Source: Roridomyces roridus (lineage: Eukaryota; Basidiomycota; Agaricomycetes; Agaricales; Mycenaceae). From it: DNA of 64,000 bases. A program made the position numbers and the translations under genes. Under the pieces are notes generated by a model. The model did not search any database. It saw only the letters and a program-made list of their open reading frames with translations, and had not been told where the DNA came from. Shown in pieces: positions 1 to 11,959 of the stretch; within the stretch, counting starts at the first letter, position 1, and every line of letters begins with the position of its first letter. The stretch covers positions 310,001-374,000 of the forward strand of contig JARKIF010000010.1 in the NCBI GenBank assembly GCA_029378245.1, read 5' to 3'.

Positions 1-95
1 ATCGCCACCTGGGCGATAAACCTGGCGATATCGGCGAAACCTGGCGATATGGCGAAACGGGCCGAAAAATGTTTCGCCATACGCATTATGGTAGA
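1..95. repeat. Short-motif array, probably the end of a mobile element cut by the window
   Basis: The first 95 bases repeat degenerate words of the type CTGGCGATA and GGCGAAAC in direct order and, as TTTCGCC, in inverted order. The same design, arrays of short degenerate motifs on both strands, marks the ends of the units at 661-2147 and 8017-9285, with a different motif in each. I infer the right end of a third such element whose body lies left of the window. Confidence 0.4.
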
Positions 96-104
96 CAATA
101 AAGC

Positions 105-136
105 GGGTAGCGCCGACGAGCGGCAAGGCCCGCTAC
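105..136 (+). repeat. Hairpin-forming repeat, left copy of an inverted pair
   Basis: The 32-base unit begins GGTAGCG and ends CCGCTACC, so it can fold on itself. Its reverse complement occurs at 4684-4715 with only a few mismatches. The two copies bound 4.5 kb that includes the small gene at 2653-3335. They could be the ends of one element, or two unrelated insertions of one short repeat. Confidence 0.5.
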
Positions 137-660
137 CTTGAATAAAGAAATATCGCACTTCGCAATCTTAAGACATTTATTTCTTGACAAAAAGAATGTG
201 AATTATTTTGTGTATACTCCAGCGCTTTCTTCGAACGAGACAAGTCATTTATATGTAAAGCATCTTCCTAGGTTGAATGACTGCAGTCGGCGTCGAAGGT
301 CAGCAACTTCACCAGCTGGGACCTCGGGCGTCCATGTCTCACCATCACCCTCATCCTCATCCATCATGGGATATGGCTTTCCTCATTGTCGATATCCACT
401 GCAGTGCCCCAATGAGCCGGATCTTGGGCGCCAGGACAGGACACTTACCATGCCTAGGGGCATCGCCTAAGAAGCGTGGGGGGGGCGGGAACGACGTGGA
501 CGTATCCAGAATTCAAGACAAAGTATTGGTTGGGAAAAGAGCCGAGGCAGCGAGCCTGGAGCCATCCAGTCACGGCCGAGAACGAGAGTGTTGCGAGGAA
601 GAGTGAATACGCGACTTTCGAGACGAGTTCATTGTTCAAGTCGACTCTGGGGGGGTAGGG
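137..660. other. No gene seen
   Basis: Open frames here are short, overlap on both strands and lack recognisable domains or convincing splice patterns. I see only AT-rich sequence followed by a G-run near 479. Confidence 0.5.
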
Positions 661-2147
661 TACGTTGAATTTCAACGTAACTTTGACCACGCAGTACGTT
701 GAATTTCACTGAGCTCTAGGTTGATTTTCGCCGAGCCTACGTTGATTTTCACCTCCAGATTAGGTTGAAATCTACGTCGATAATCAACGTGATATGGCCA
801 CTTCCAACCTAACTCCCACATCAGGTTCCCAGTGAATTTCAACGGGATTTACGTTGAATTGGAGAAAGCCAGAAGCACTGATGCACCCTATATACGCCGA
901 TTGTACCCTCGAATTCAGGCAATTGACAGGTGAAAGCGTGCATTAAAACTAGTCAAATACAGCTCTACTAATTGGCTAAGCCGGCGCGCTCACCGAGGTG
1001 CCAGCGACGAATGCATGCGAGAGATGATAAAGGTGGGGAAGGGAGAATGAGGTGAAAAAGCAAGGGAGGGAAGAAGCGGAGGCCACAATGTGGGTGGAGG
1101 ACAGTCACTGTAGCCGAGGATGTTGTATACACTTGACGAGTTGAGCAGGGGGCCCTATCTTGCCAGAAACGGAGTTCTTGATATATAAGCAACGACTTGA
1201 GGAGATGTTGACGGGCTTCGACTGATTGGCGTGCATTGAGGAGCGGTAGGACTTGAGGGATGTCAGTCGGAGCGCGGGGCTTGGCCCTGATCTTGATTCA
1301 AGGACGATTTGTACAACCGGGGAGTTTTCAGTGGATGGGGTTGCTCCGAAGCGATGGCGGGTTGTCAACAGCGGAGGGAGGCGTTGCAATAGCATGTGGC
1401 AACACATGTGAGTGGATAACGGCACCGTTGCCAAGGGCCAGTGGGTACGGGAAGCGCGGTGTTGTGCGGCGGCTGCAGACGTGGAGAGTTTGGGGATGCA
1501 GGGAGTAGGCCTAGGGCCCAGAGAACGTTTTAACGGCGAGGGTGGCATTGAAACGTGGGGATCTGCGGAGGCATGACAGCGGGCGAGCGGCACGTGGTAG
1601 GCCTGAGGCATGCAGCGGTGGGCAGAAGTGGCGGACGAAGGAGAGGGAGCGGGATCTGAAACGGTCCTGCGGGCGAGGGTAGCATTCAAGACGGTGGTCT
1701 GGGGTCTGGAACTCGCGTGAGGGCGATGTGGACGAGGTGGTGGCTGCTGGGGGGAGTCGCCGCTTGCGTGGGGACATGGAGGAAGGGAGAAAAAAAAGTA
1801 TAGAAATCACGCCACGTCGCCATCAATAGCGCAATATCGGTACTCGGTAATTGATCCGATCGGAGTTTGAAGGACTTAGAACAACTGTCGTGATCAGGTC
1901 TCGACAGAAATTTGTGAGTTCGGTTAGATGCCCAGATGTACACCTAAAGAGTTGATTCGAGCACGAGGGTTGTCACCTGCAATCTAGGTTGAAATCTGGC
2001 GTGTCAATGATGTTCCGTGAAATTCAACGTAAAATGGGGTGAACTGGAGTTCAACGTAAAATGAGCGGTGAATTCAAATCACCGTAAGTCAACGGAAATT
2101 AGGTTGATAGTTGGTATTCACTGGAAATTACGTTGAAATTCAACGTG
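661..2147. mobile_element. Non-autonomous DNA-transposon-like element with subterminal motif arrays
   Basis: Both ends carry clusters of a degenerate palindromic word related to ACGTTGAATTTCAACGT. The left cluster (661-860) has about seven copies and the right cluster (1983-2147) about seven. The outermost copies, at 662-678 and 2130-2146, are nearly perfect palindromes. The interior of about 1.1 kb is strongly purine/pyrimidine-skewed; the longest frame inside (1105-1689, minus) shows no known domain. Clustered subterminal repeats are typical of several cut-and-paste transposon families, where they bind transposase. No transposase is visible, so I call it non-autonomous. Exact ends and target duplication were not determined. 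Confidence 0.5.
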
Positions 2148-2652
2148 TTGCAGCTCCATAGTGCGAGTTGGTGGTTCATGTGAGATTCAGATGGGAGGCA
2201 GAGTGCACGGAGGGTACATCAGCAAGGTCGATATTCAAGGAGCGGAAGGAGCCTTCAGCGTAAGGTAGCGACAGGAGGCCAGAGGCGGCGGAATGAGAGG
2301 TGACTGAGGTCTTGAATCCTGATGCCAGACGTAAGCATCCAGTCCAACGAGAGGGTGGAGTTGTCCAGTTCCGGGTCGAAGCGCAGCGAGGGTAGGTTGC
2401 AAAATGTTGTGGTGAACGACAGGAAGGGATGAAAGCAGCAACGAGGGCCGAACGAGGGCACACCACTTCCGCATGGTGTTGGATCATGAGATCAATGTAT
2501 GACATTGCAAAAATGACAACTTTATGATTTACAGTAGGGCTCAGTGATAGGGCGCTCTAAAACCCTTACCTAAAGGTAGCGGGAATAAACGTTTGTTATG
2601 CACTGTGTACTTACACCGCGTTAGCTAATAAAAGCAATTTTTTGGCGCGACC

Positions 2653-3335
2653 ATGGAGGCCTACAGCGTAGACTTCATCGAACCCCCCCCATTCCCTCAG
2701 CATCCTTTCGCTTTTGAATATCCGCCGCCTAGCCCTGAGCAGATTCTGGATTCCATTGGTCAAGACATCCGCTGGAATCTGTACCGTGCTACCCACAGCA
2801 ATCCGCACTTTGAGCTCGCCACCTACGGGTCGTGGGATCGTACTCTTAACGCTGTATTCCCCTCCCATCGAGGGTTCCAAGTCAGTCTGTTCTGTGCTGC
2901 TTTGAAATTAATTAATTTGCAACAACTCAGATCGAGCCCCAGTACCCACTGCGCCCCGGAGTCAGGCGCAACGCGAATAGCTCAATCTCGTCCATCGGTG
3001 GAGTGCACCGCAGCCGCTACAGTGAGTACTTACTTCACCTGAATTTCTGATACATGCAACTCATCCTACCAGTAACGGGTCATGAAGTGAAAATCCAAAT
3101 CCCCGATTTTATGGTCACAAGAGTAGTACCGCAGCCGCTCGTCGCTCCCCATCCATCCTTCCTTCCTCATCCATCATCCGACAAGACCATCATCACCATC
3201 GTTGAGATCAAGCTCGAGCCCAACGATACCGACATCTTCGCCTCCCCTGAAGGCTCCCATCCACCTTATGCTGGGCGCGTGATATATCAGTCGCTTGTAA
3301 TGGTCGAAGAGCCGTGGAATATGAGCGACCCCTAG
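2653..3335 (+). CDS. Small protein with a possible PD-(D/E)XK nuclease core
   Basis: Three exons (2653-2880, 2931-3021, 3073-3335) with GT-AG introns of 50 and 51 bases join in frame to give 193 residues. No function is certain. The second half contains IPDFMVTRV (Asp118) followed about 30 residues later by IITIVEIKLE (Glu151, Lys153). This is the spacing and hydrophobic setting of the D...ExK active site of PD-(D/E)XK nucleases; a YQSL segment follows, where such folds often have a conserved Gln. The N-terminal half is proline-rich with no known domain. The ORF ends soon after the motif, so the protein may be truncated or lack a further exon. It sits between the hairpin repeats at 105 and 4684, so it may belong to mobile DNA. 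Gene model fairly sure; nuclease assignment is inference. Confidence 0.55.
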
Positions 3336-4683
3336 TTACAGATTCCCGCTACCGTTAGGTAAGGGTTTCTTATAGGGAGTACCTTTTGACAGCACAGTCG
3401 GTAAATCACAGTTTTTGTCATCACCTTTAGTCAGTGCCAGATTTTGGCTGGGGCCGCAAAGATGCCGGTGACTCGGCAGAACTCGGCCTCTGGTCCGACC
3501 TGCTGACAAGAAAGAATCTGCGTAAGTAATACCGATAACCATCGGCATGGAGCTTTCCTCCAACCATCCTCAGCTCTCGATGGCCTCCTTGCCTCTCGCG
3601 GTTTGAAATGGACCGTTTGCGAATCCTTTGTCCACCACCGCTCTCGCATCCCGATCAATTGCAATGGGCTCAAGCAATGAAGACCTCATCAAGAACTCCG
3701 ATGACTGCAGTCCAAGCTGCCTAAGTTCTTGGCTATGAAGACGACCATCTGACGACGAGAAAAGCTCACGCTCACTGTACACGACTGAATGTTGTCGCCA
3801 CCAGACTCGCGCAAATGAACAAGCCGGACCATTGTGGGCGAGCGCCGAGGAATAAGAATGTGGTCAGGAAGAGAACTAACCCGAGTGCCAACGACTCTCA
3901 ATAGGAACTTCCGGGAGGCAGCTGTTGCTGAGATCTTGAACGAGCAGGCTGTGGATAAGAGATGAAGGCTACAAAACCAATGCAAAACCGGTCAAGCTGC
4001 CAAAGGTCCCGAGCGTCCAGGTGCCTTCCTCGGGACTCCCCTGTCTACAGGCTGCGCGATGCATGGGAGTCGATGCCGGCACCGACTCTGCTGCCAGCCG
4101 CCAGCCGCGAGAAGGGAATAAGCACGGTGTGTGTCAGTGCTTACCATTGTCTCACCGACCCAAGCTGAAAGCTGTGGCGCACGGCTCGTGGTCGTGATTT
4201 CCAGCATCCAGGGCATACTTACCATGCTTCTGACCGCGGGTACCTAGGCAAAATGCCAGATGAACGCCGGCGCCAGTGGTTCGGAATCACAACATCTTTT
4301 TGCCTGTCTGTCGTCATTGGTAAACCTAGCATGCTTGCAAGCTATTCTACTTACTGGTAATGTCAGTTCAGCTAGCACTGTCTACGAGAGACTACAACGA
4401 ATGCGTAAACAGCCATTTTCTTGAATGGCACAATGGGAGGCGCGAGGGAGTGCGACGCGGAGCGGTCGCACGGACGAGCGCCGACCTGAGGATAATTCAC
4501 TGCCGACTCGTCCACTGATTTCTCCTCATGGGTTTTACACTTCATTTTTGAAAGACTCGGAGGAGTCCACGAGTGTGGCGCGCAGGAGCACGGACGAGCG
4601 ACGGAATGCTAGCATTTGTAACATCTTGATTTTATGTACTCAATTACTAAATACCACTGGAATGGAGCTGAAAGAACACATGG
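3336..4683. other. No gene supported
   Basis: Several overlapping open frames of 60 to 100 codons occur on both strands, but none shows a domain, a biased composition or splice sites that extend it. I treat the stretch as non-coding or decayed. Confidence 0.45.
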
Positions 4684-4715
4684 TAGCGGGCCTTGCCGCT
4701 TGTCGGCCCTACCTC
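4684..4715 (-). repeat. Hairpin-forming repeat, right copy of an inverted pair
   Basis: Reverse complement of the unit at 105-136, starting GGTAGCGGGCC and ending GGCCCTACC. The left-hand description applies. The flanks of the two copies do not look alike beyond the repeat. Confidence 0.5.
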
Positions 4716-7700
4716 CTTATCCCTTCTGATGTATCAGCCTGCCTGTCGGCTAGCATTGGTTCACGTGTAACGAATACCCACGTGGGTTCTGCCCACAGCG
4801 GCTAAGAACCTGTGTACACCGCGGTCGACGATGAGCAGCGAGGTGGTAATGCTTATGTAAAATTTCCCCTTTCGGCAACAGCGTCGAAACACCAGTCGAC
4901 GTCGCCATCAACAGTGACCACGATTGGAGAAAAAATAAAATCCGATAAATTACGAAAAAAATGGAGCTTCTGCACTACAACAGGCGTTCCCCGGGCTCTA
5001 AAGGATACGACAATTGCGCCAACGGGCCGTCCAATAAGAGCCACAGATCAGGTTCCCATCCCAGCACGGCGCCTACACTCCCCAGTCGCGGGACATGCCC
5101 TGCACGACGTGGCGGAAACAGCACGGGAAGGCCCCTCGTAGCCCCGGTCCATCGACGCCCAGCTAAGCCCAAATGCAGGCCAAAATGTAGCGGCATGCTC
5201 ACCGGTACGCTGCCCCGCGCGAGCACGCCTGGATGCCATCCGAGGTGGTCACATCCTGGATTGAAACGAGCTCCTCGTGTGTGCGAAACGGCCTCCCCGG
5301 ACCCGAAAGGAGATCAGGCCGCAGCACACCGCTCGGCATTGAATCTCCTCAGCTGGAGAGGGGCCAGGGCGAGGGCGGCACGACGTCGAGATTCAGGTGG
5401 CCGATGAGTCAAGGATGATTCATGCAGAGCGGCAGGCGCTCGTGGAGAGTGCAGAGCAATTCGGTGGAAAATGCCCTCCCGTTCATTGCCGCCCATGAGT
5501 GGCGCGGAAAGCAGTGAAACGAGTCAGGGCCGGTCGACGCGCGAGATGGGATGCCGAATGGGAGGGAGGGAGGAACGAGGAATGCGACCCGCACTGGTCG
5601 ACCGTATGGCATGTAGCTGTGCCGTTGGGGTTGATAGATAGCTCTGGAAAGACGGCGAACGTATAGGGATAAACCAGGAGGGGCGTAGGCGTAGGAGGGG
5701 GTGCGACCGAAGGTGGGTGATTGAAAGCACTGGATGGGCTCACAGCGCATATATCCAGCGGACGGATGGTAGAACTAGACGCCATGAGAGCAACACAGAC
5801 ACGCTCTAGGGAGTGTAGAAAGGATATCTGTGGATGCACGAGTTTCAAGTGAGAGGAGGACGGTGCCAGCAGACGCACCTTTGATTCGTTCCATCGAAAA
5901 CTACATCCGCCCCTCCTGCACTCGAATTCCAGCCAAAAGTCGGGAAACTCCAGATATGGAGACCTGGACCGTATCCAAGTCGGACTACAACAGCTTGAGG
6001 TGAAGGGACAGGCGAGTGAGTGAGTGTCGTCGTGGTGGTCGTGTGGAGAGAGGCATGTGTAACGCTGTCACACGTCTCCGGCCGATATTGCCGATGGACA
6101 CTAACTGAATGTTCACTTTATTTTGAGTCTCCCTTCCACTCAATTCGCATTCTGAGTAAGTAGAAAGCTGTGGATTTAAGAGCCAAATCAGCTCATACGC
6201 TTTGGATGGAGCAGACTGCAACAATTCTTTTGAACCAGCATCGGTATACTTTGGCAGGGCATCACAATAAGCCACTAACAGAAAAATTGAGCCGTTGAGC
6301 CTCAACAAAGCTGTTTCATGGGCACATTTGAGTGGAAGAAATACTTCAGGTGAATAGCCAAACCCGAATATATGAGAAGTCCGCGGGAGGTGGAGCCGGG
6401 GCCGAAGTTGAAATGTTGGATCGTGGTTGTGGGTGGTAGCAGTGTTCAACCCTATACAACTGCCGTCGACTTTCTGACACACTTTGTGCAACCACTCAGT
6501 GTTTCCTTAATTTTAGTTTCTCTCTTCAAAGACAAGTAGATCCCACAAACTGAATGCTAACATTGTTCTATTGGAGTCCAAGAAAGGTACGAGGAAGCAA
6601 GCTTTCAAAACCATCAAATCGGTGTTTTGTGCGATTCATGCCCGTGCGCCGAGACCAAGGGGTATTGCTCAGAATTTTATATTCATTCACCGAGTACCAG
6701 GCTAGAACTGACTAGGAAAAATACATACGAGCAGATATCAGTTAGAATAAACAGGGGAAAGTGCGTCGAGGAGGCAGAGGATTGATTTAGACCCATCCCT
6801 AGTGTGCATCTGCACCCCCAATGACGCTATGGATCTCGACCCCATTACTCTGGCCGTCGTTGATCCTGGTCGCGTCTGTGCAGCCTGCTACGCGTCGTAA
6901 TCGAAGGAAAGCTAGGAATACCACATGGAAATTATTGAGCGTGAGTGTGGCACTGTGAATGTAGCTCCTTGCTTATTCTGTCTCCAAAGAACGGGATTCG
7001 TTCCAGTATTCAAACCAGGAAGTGTGCGAGCAGAGCAAAACCAGCGCGAACGAAACGGGCGACGCCGCGAGGGTTCAACATTAAACGAACTAGAAAGGAA
7101 CGCGGGGAGCGAGCGCGGAGCCGAGGAGAGGGCCAGTCAATTGAATCATTCAACCTGCAAAACAAGCCGCGGTGCTGGGTGGGGCGGGACAGAATTCTGG
7201 ACCCAGGTGTGGATGAGAAATAGAAACGGGCACAGCCGAGTAGCGGAGGGAATCAGATGTGTGGTGGAGGTAGTATAATCAATCTGCTTGTATTAAATGG
7301 ATGAATAAGGCAGGGAAGAGGCTAGAGCTAGAGCCAACGGTTTTCGCCAATTCCCCGAAACCGTGATGCGGATGCGCGAGGGTTTTGGCAAAGATACAGA
7401 AGAACTCAGTGTCCTCAGAGTGGGGAAGAAGCTCGAGCATATGTCGAGTGCGTTGTGGCGCGTAATGAGGGGATATCGACCAAACGGTGCCCCAGATTCC
7501 CGCCAGAAGCAGAAAAATCCAGTGCGAAGAGTGAATCATTACGTCGTACGATAGAGGTCACGTAGAGGTGGCGGCCAGCGAGAACCAACTAACCCAGCCT
7601 AGCGGAGCCAGCGGGGTGGGGCGGGGGTGGGGAGCAAGCAGCCCAGGCTGCCCAAAGCCGGGAGTAACCGGAGGCAAAGCGGTGGCGCCATGATATCCCG

Positions 7701-8016
7701 ATCCTAACAGATGTAAACATGGTCCCCAATTGGGCGAGTGCACGGACCAGGCGGATGGCGCGGCGCGCGCGGCGACGGCGGTCTTGGCGGTCAAACGATT
7801 AGCAGCACGGCGGCCGCTTGCCGGGTTAAATCATCTCCATGGTGTCATCCCCGCATCAGTGGCTTCCGACGGCTTCCGCTTATCAGCGGTCGCTCATATG
7901 CCACGCCTTTTCGACCACTAGCGAAGACTTGATGTATCAAATCCCCACTATGGCCTGTCCCATCTCCGCAGGGAGCTTGATCTGAGCATGCAGCAATGTC
8001 GGAAAAATGCCAAAAT
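4716..8016. other. Gene-poor stretch, nothing recognised
   Basis: This 3.3 kb has frames up to 168 codons (5985-6491, minus) and 148 codons (4961-5407, plus) with no recognisable domain. The frames overlap heavily on opposite strands between 5 and 6 kb, which suggests compositional rather than real coding. The minus frame around 6200-6400 has a protein-like stretch that could be a fragment of a larger decayed gene, but I cannot name it. Confidence 0.4.
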
Positions 8017-9285
8017 GATTACATTGGATTATAATGGATTAGGGGATTTCCGTGGATTACAATGTGTTGCAATCCACCCCGGGGTGGATTATAACCGTTT
8101 GGAACCCATTCTCAGATACCCCCTGGTTTACAATGGCTTGCCAGTGATCAAGGGATTGGGTTGACTGGGTATGATATATTGATTCAAGTACTTACTCACT
8201 GACTCTACTGGACTAGGAGGATTCGGACTGGCAATGTTCGTCTGGAGCCCTTGTTCGCAACTGGCTCATTGGAGCTCGTTGGCTTGTGGAGCCCCATGAC
8301 ATCACATTTGATCCGTCAAGACTCAAGGCTGTGAGTCCGAAAACACCCGATACCGGACCTTTCCTCCCTTCACTGGCCCCTTACCCATGGCCACCCCGGA
8401 CTACATACCTCGTGCTTACCTCCTCCACATCATCCTCATTACCATTGCCCTCGCCATCGACTCTCACCTCGTGTCTTGGAGCTTCTGACCTCATCCTGTC
8501 CGGTGAAGAGTGGGGCTGTGGGGCAGGTGGAGCTTCAGGTATATAAAGAGGTGAGCTGCTCCCTCACTTGCCCCGTTTCTTCCCCACAACTCCCATGCCC
8601 CCGCTCTCTCACATTGCAGCTCCCGCAAACACGGCGTTCGTAATACTCTCGCGGATGTATACTACGAGACCTCAAGGTGTGTCCTGCGTGTCTTCGTCAG
8701 CTCTCTTGCTGATGCTCCCCCAGATCTTGCCATCGCTTCGTGGGTCTAACGGAGGGGTCTTCTCGATGCCACGGCCTGCCGGTACGCATTTATCTTGCGG
8801 TCATTGTCTTTCTGACCGCTCCATTCAAGCTTTCTGACTCCACTTTCTGGAAGCGGCACAAGGAACAGCACCACCTCGACGGCGGTCGGTATACAGAGAA
8901 CGATGGTTTGTCTCATCACCTACATTCCTCAGGCTCCACAGCGCCAACCCCCTTCTCCTCCATGACATTGCCCGCTCTTCCCTCTGAGGTGTGAGGACCA
9001 GGAGCCTGAGGCTGGAGTCCAGTGGCACGTCGCATTGCGGGTTGGGGCCGTTGGGCAATATGTATGCAGTGTACGATTTCGTCGTGTAGCAAATGTTTTT
9101 TTTTTTGGACCCAAAATTAGTTCCGTTATAACGCATTACATTGGCCTAATGGATTGCAACTCAGTAATCCATTATGAGGATGGCGGTGGATTGTAAGCGG
9201 TTACAATCCTAAGATCATCCGACCTAATCCGCGAAATCTTTATGGGATTGCAACGGATTGTAATCACATACAATGCTATCTAATC
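8017..9285. mobile_element. Second non-autonomous element with subterminal motif arrays
   Basis: The left end (8017-8110) and right end (9130-9285) are arrays of degenerate words like TGGATTACAATGG in both orientations. Both extremes read TGATTA inward. The design matches the element at 661-2147, but the motif is different, so these would be two families with one architecture. The interior (8111-9129) has a short frame starting near 8390 with a hydrophobic segment and a second hydrophobic segment near 8790, perhaps fragments of a small membrane protein. I could not build a full gene. Confidence 0.5.
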
Positions 9286-10181
9286 AACTTTGGATTTTTC
9301 CGACAAAGTTGAGGATAATATTTACCGCATCCTGCATGGGCAGATGAACTGCGTCTATCCGTTGGTGGCGTTTCTTATAGTGGGGTGTTTTTATATACGG
9401 GCCACAGGTGTGAGATTGCCTCTCCTGAGTCGTCGGTTCCGAGTGCAGACGGTGTGGGACTCACCGGAATTCATATTCGTCCACCGCGCATTTGGCGACC
9501 CGTTTCTTGACACAATTACTTCGGTCTCGTCTGACCATTGGAATTAATTTATTTCAGTGTACTTTCTACTGTATGTATATATTATGTACAACAGCAGAAT
9601 TGCTATCCATCCCATGTTTGTAGCAGGTGCTGCGGGAACCGCGAGTCAGCAATGGGAAAGAGTGTATTGAGAAGGCACAGGTGATCCAGGTCGAGCCCCA
9701 CCGGTCGCGCTTTGGTCGCGCTTGACAACCTCAGCCATTGACGCGTCGAGGATCTTTTGGGTGCTGCAAAACCGGTGAGGTTTTACTCAAGAGCAAGAGT
9801 GAAAAGACGTAATCTGCAACATGAATCCACCAATCCCAGGAATGGCCTCTGCGACGGCGTGGGCACGGACAGCGGTGACGGGGAGGACCATCGGGCCAAG
9901 TGCGCTGAGCGCAACGACGGAGCCTACGCCTGCAAGGTGCGTTGAGTCGCCGTTGATGTAAGCGACGACACGAGGGTGCAGGGACCTGCGCGGGCGAGGA
10001 AGGCAGGGCTGAAGGAGGGAGAGGGCGTGACGGGTCTGAAAACATGGAAGGTCTGAGAATAATGACTATGGGAACGAAAGAAAAGGAAGGGAGCGCACCA
10101 GCCACAAGAGTTGCTCAGTTGAGGAGAGACGTGCCGAAGAAAGGCCAAAGAATCGGTGGAGCGAACAGATGAGCAAGGCCT
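9286..10181. other. No gene supported
   Basis: An 85-codon frame (9290-9547, plus) and a 124-codon frame (9731-10105, minus) are present. Neither shows a domain nor joins convincingly to other exons. Confidence 0.4.
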
Positions 10182-11457
10182 TCAGGTACGTTTGCGTAAC
10201 AAACGCCCTACGATGCGCCAGAAGAATGCCTTCTTTTGCTTCTTGGGGGCGGGGCAAAGCTGAGCATCCTCCTTCGGAAGAGTCACGGGAATATCTCTGG
10301 CCTTTTCCGAGTGTGGGGGCTCCATCGGATTCAAGCGATTTGGCGACGGCTGAGCGTCCGCTTTCGGAAGAGCAACGGGGACATCGCTGGTCTTTTCCGT
10401 CTGCGGGGACTCCATAACGACAGTCGGAGCCATATCAGAGCTGCCTCGGGGCGTGGTCTGAGCGTCCTCTTTCGGAAGAGCAACGGGAACGTGGCTGGTC
10501 TCGTCCTGCTGAGGCGACTCTGTAACGACGGTTGGAGTAAAGACTCGGACTAGGTCAGAGCTGCTTGGATCCAGGCCCCACGCTGTGGTGGGCACGAGAC
10601 GCCGAAAGGCCATCCTGTCGCCAAACCTTTTGGCGACCCAAGGCGGGAGATCCTCCAGGCCAAATTCCGCCGTCGACTCGATGCACTCCAGCTCAGGGCA
10701 CACCTCGGTGAGGAACGCGATAAAGTCGGTGTTGGCCTCGCGTACAACCAGTCTTTTGACGGCAGTGAACCGATAGAGCTGGGGTACATCACACGGATGG
10801 CGCGGCGGAAAGAAAGTGCCTCGCGGGGCACCAACAAGCAGCGGCGACGGAGGGGTGGTATAAGCGAACGTGATGTGCACCGTGGTAAGGCATTCCGGGT
10901 AGTCATTTGCATTGTAACACGGCAACCAAAAGCCGGTATACATGTCCCAATACCAGAACGTCGGGGGGCAGTCGACGAGGACAAAGTGAAGGGAAGTTAT
11001 ATTCGGGAGATAATCGCGTATGATGGTCGCGATCAGGGAGGGAGGGATGCCATAGGATGGTCCCCTCTGACAGCAAGACCAGGGGGCAATCATGGCCGTG
11101 CGTGGAATTCGCCGCGTATTTATCCAGTTCGGTGCATTGACGCTCGTACGCTCCCGGGTATATTTGGTAAATTGAGATGGTGAGGGAGCGGCAGTTTTGA
11201 GCCAAATATCGTTTGAGGTTCGTGATGCCTGCAATTTGGAAGGCGAGAGAAGTGGTACGGCAGCTGGTAATAATGTGTATCATGAGGGACTCGGAGGTGG
11301 CCCACATGTTGCGAAGGAAGATTGGGACGACGATACTGAGCCATTGGCGACTGACGAGCATCCAGCTGGTCATCGAGTATGCATGTCGGTGGCTACTGAT
11401 GGAAAGGCATTCCCAACCATAGCCTACGATGAGCTCAACGAGCTCAGGAGGGAACAT
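10182..11457 (-). pseudogene. F-box-like protein with an apparent frameshift and a tandem-repeat tail
   Basis: The minus strand from 11457 opens with FPPELVELIVGYGWE and a run of hydrophobic and Trp residues typical of the degenerate F-box N-terminus in Agaricomycetes, and continues for about 130 residues. The frame then changes near 11060-11065: reading GAG GGG with one base too many moves from ...PLVLLSEG to PSYGIPPSLIATIIRDYLP, which runs on to 10182. No intron of normal size fixes this, so either the gene is broken by a one-base insertion or the sequence has an error in a G-run. The C-terminus (about 10260-10560) holds three imperfect copies of a unit ending VPVALPKEDAQ, then a basic end. 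F-box proteins recruit targets to SCF ubiquitin ligases; the target is unknown. Confidence 0.55.
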
Positions 11458-11604
11458 TCAACGGAGGAGGGTAGAGAACCCGCGCCAGGAACGTGGAGCA
11501 AATTACTCGATCTCTATGATCTGCTTGGCTCAACAGACTCCTATGTCTGAACGAGGAGGGTTTAGAGCATTGATTCGAGAGGAAACTGCCCAAGGCAGCG
11601 TGCG

Positions 11605-11950
11605 CCGCGAAGGTCAAGAGCAGCCCAAGCCTCATTTGGCAGCCGAACTGCCAATTCGGGCTCCATCCTCTAGTACGTACTTACGTGATCTGAACGACTG
11701 TCTTCAGATTCACGCAACGCTACTAGACAGGCTGTTATCGAGCCTAGCTCCATCGTCTTCCCCTTATCCTCCCTTATCTTCCTCCGTCAACACGCAAATT
11801 AGCTCCAAAATAACGCTTCCCGGTGCAGCAGCCAAGGTAAATAATTCAGTTGACGACTCCTGTATTGCTACACTGAATACGGTCCAACCTGTCAATGGTG
11901 CTCCGGGCGGTTCGCGGAATAGTGTGCATGCCACTCGTACCTTATGGAGA
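11605..11950 (+). repeat. Dispersed repeat, copy 1 (inverted copy at 39000-39290)
   Basis: Sequence beginning GGTCAAGAGCAGCCCAAGCC and including a frame that reads EQPKPHLAAELPIR recurs, inverted, at about 39000-39290, with matching later blocks around TTCCCGGTGCA and GTGTGCATGCCAC. A weaker piece is seen near 40850-40910. It directly abuts the transporter remnant that starts near 11960. It looks like part of an old duplicated unit, not a gene. Confidence 0.55.
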
Positions 11951-11959
11951 TGCGTTACC

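Noticed and set aside
1105..1689. 194-codon minus frame inside the first motif-array element
   Set aside because: Pro/Ser/His-rich with no domain and no codon pattern; it is explained by the skewed base composition.
6925..7278. 117-codon plus frame
   Set aside because: It overlaps a second frame of equal length, has an Arg/Glu-rich random composition, and shows no conserved motif or introns.
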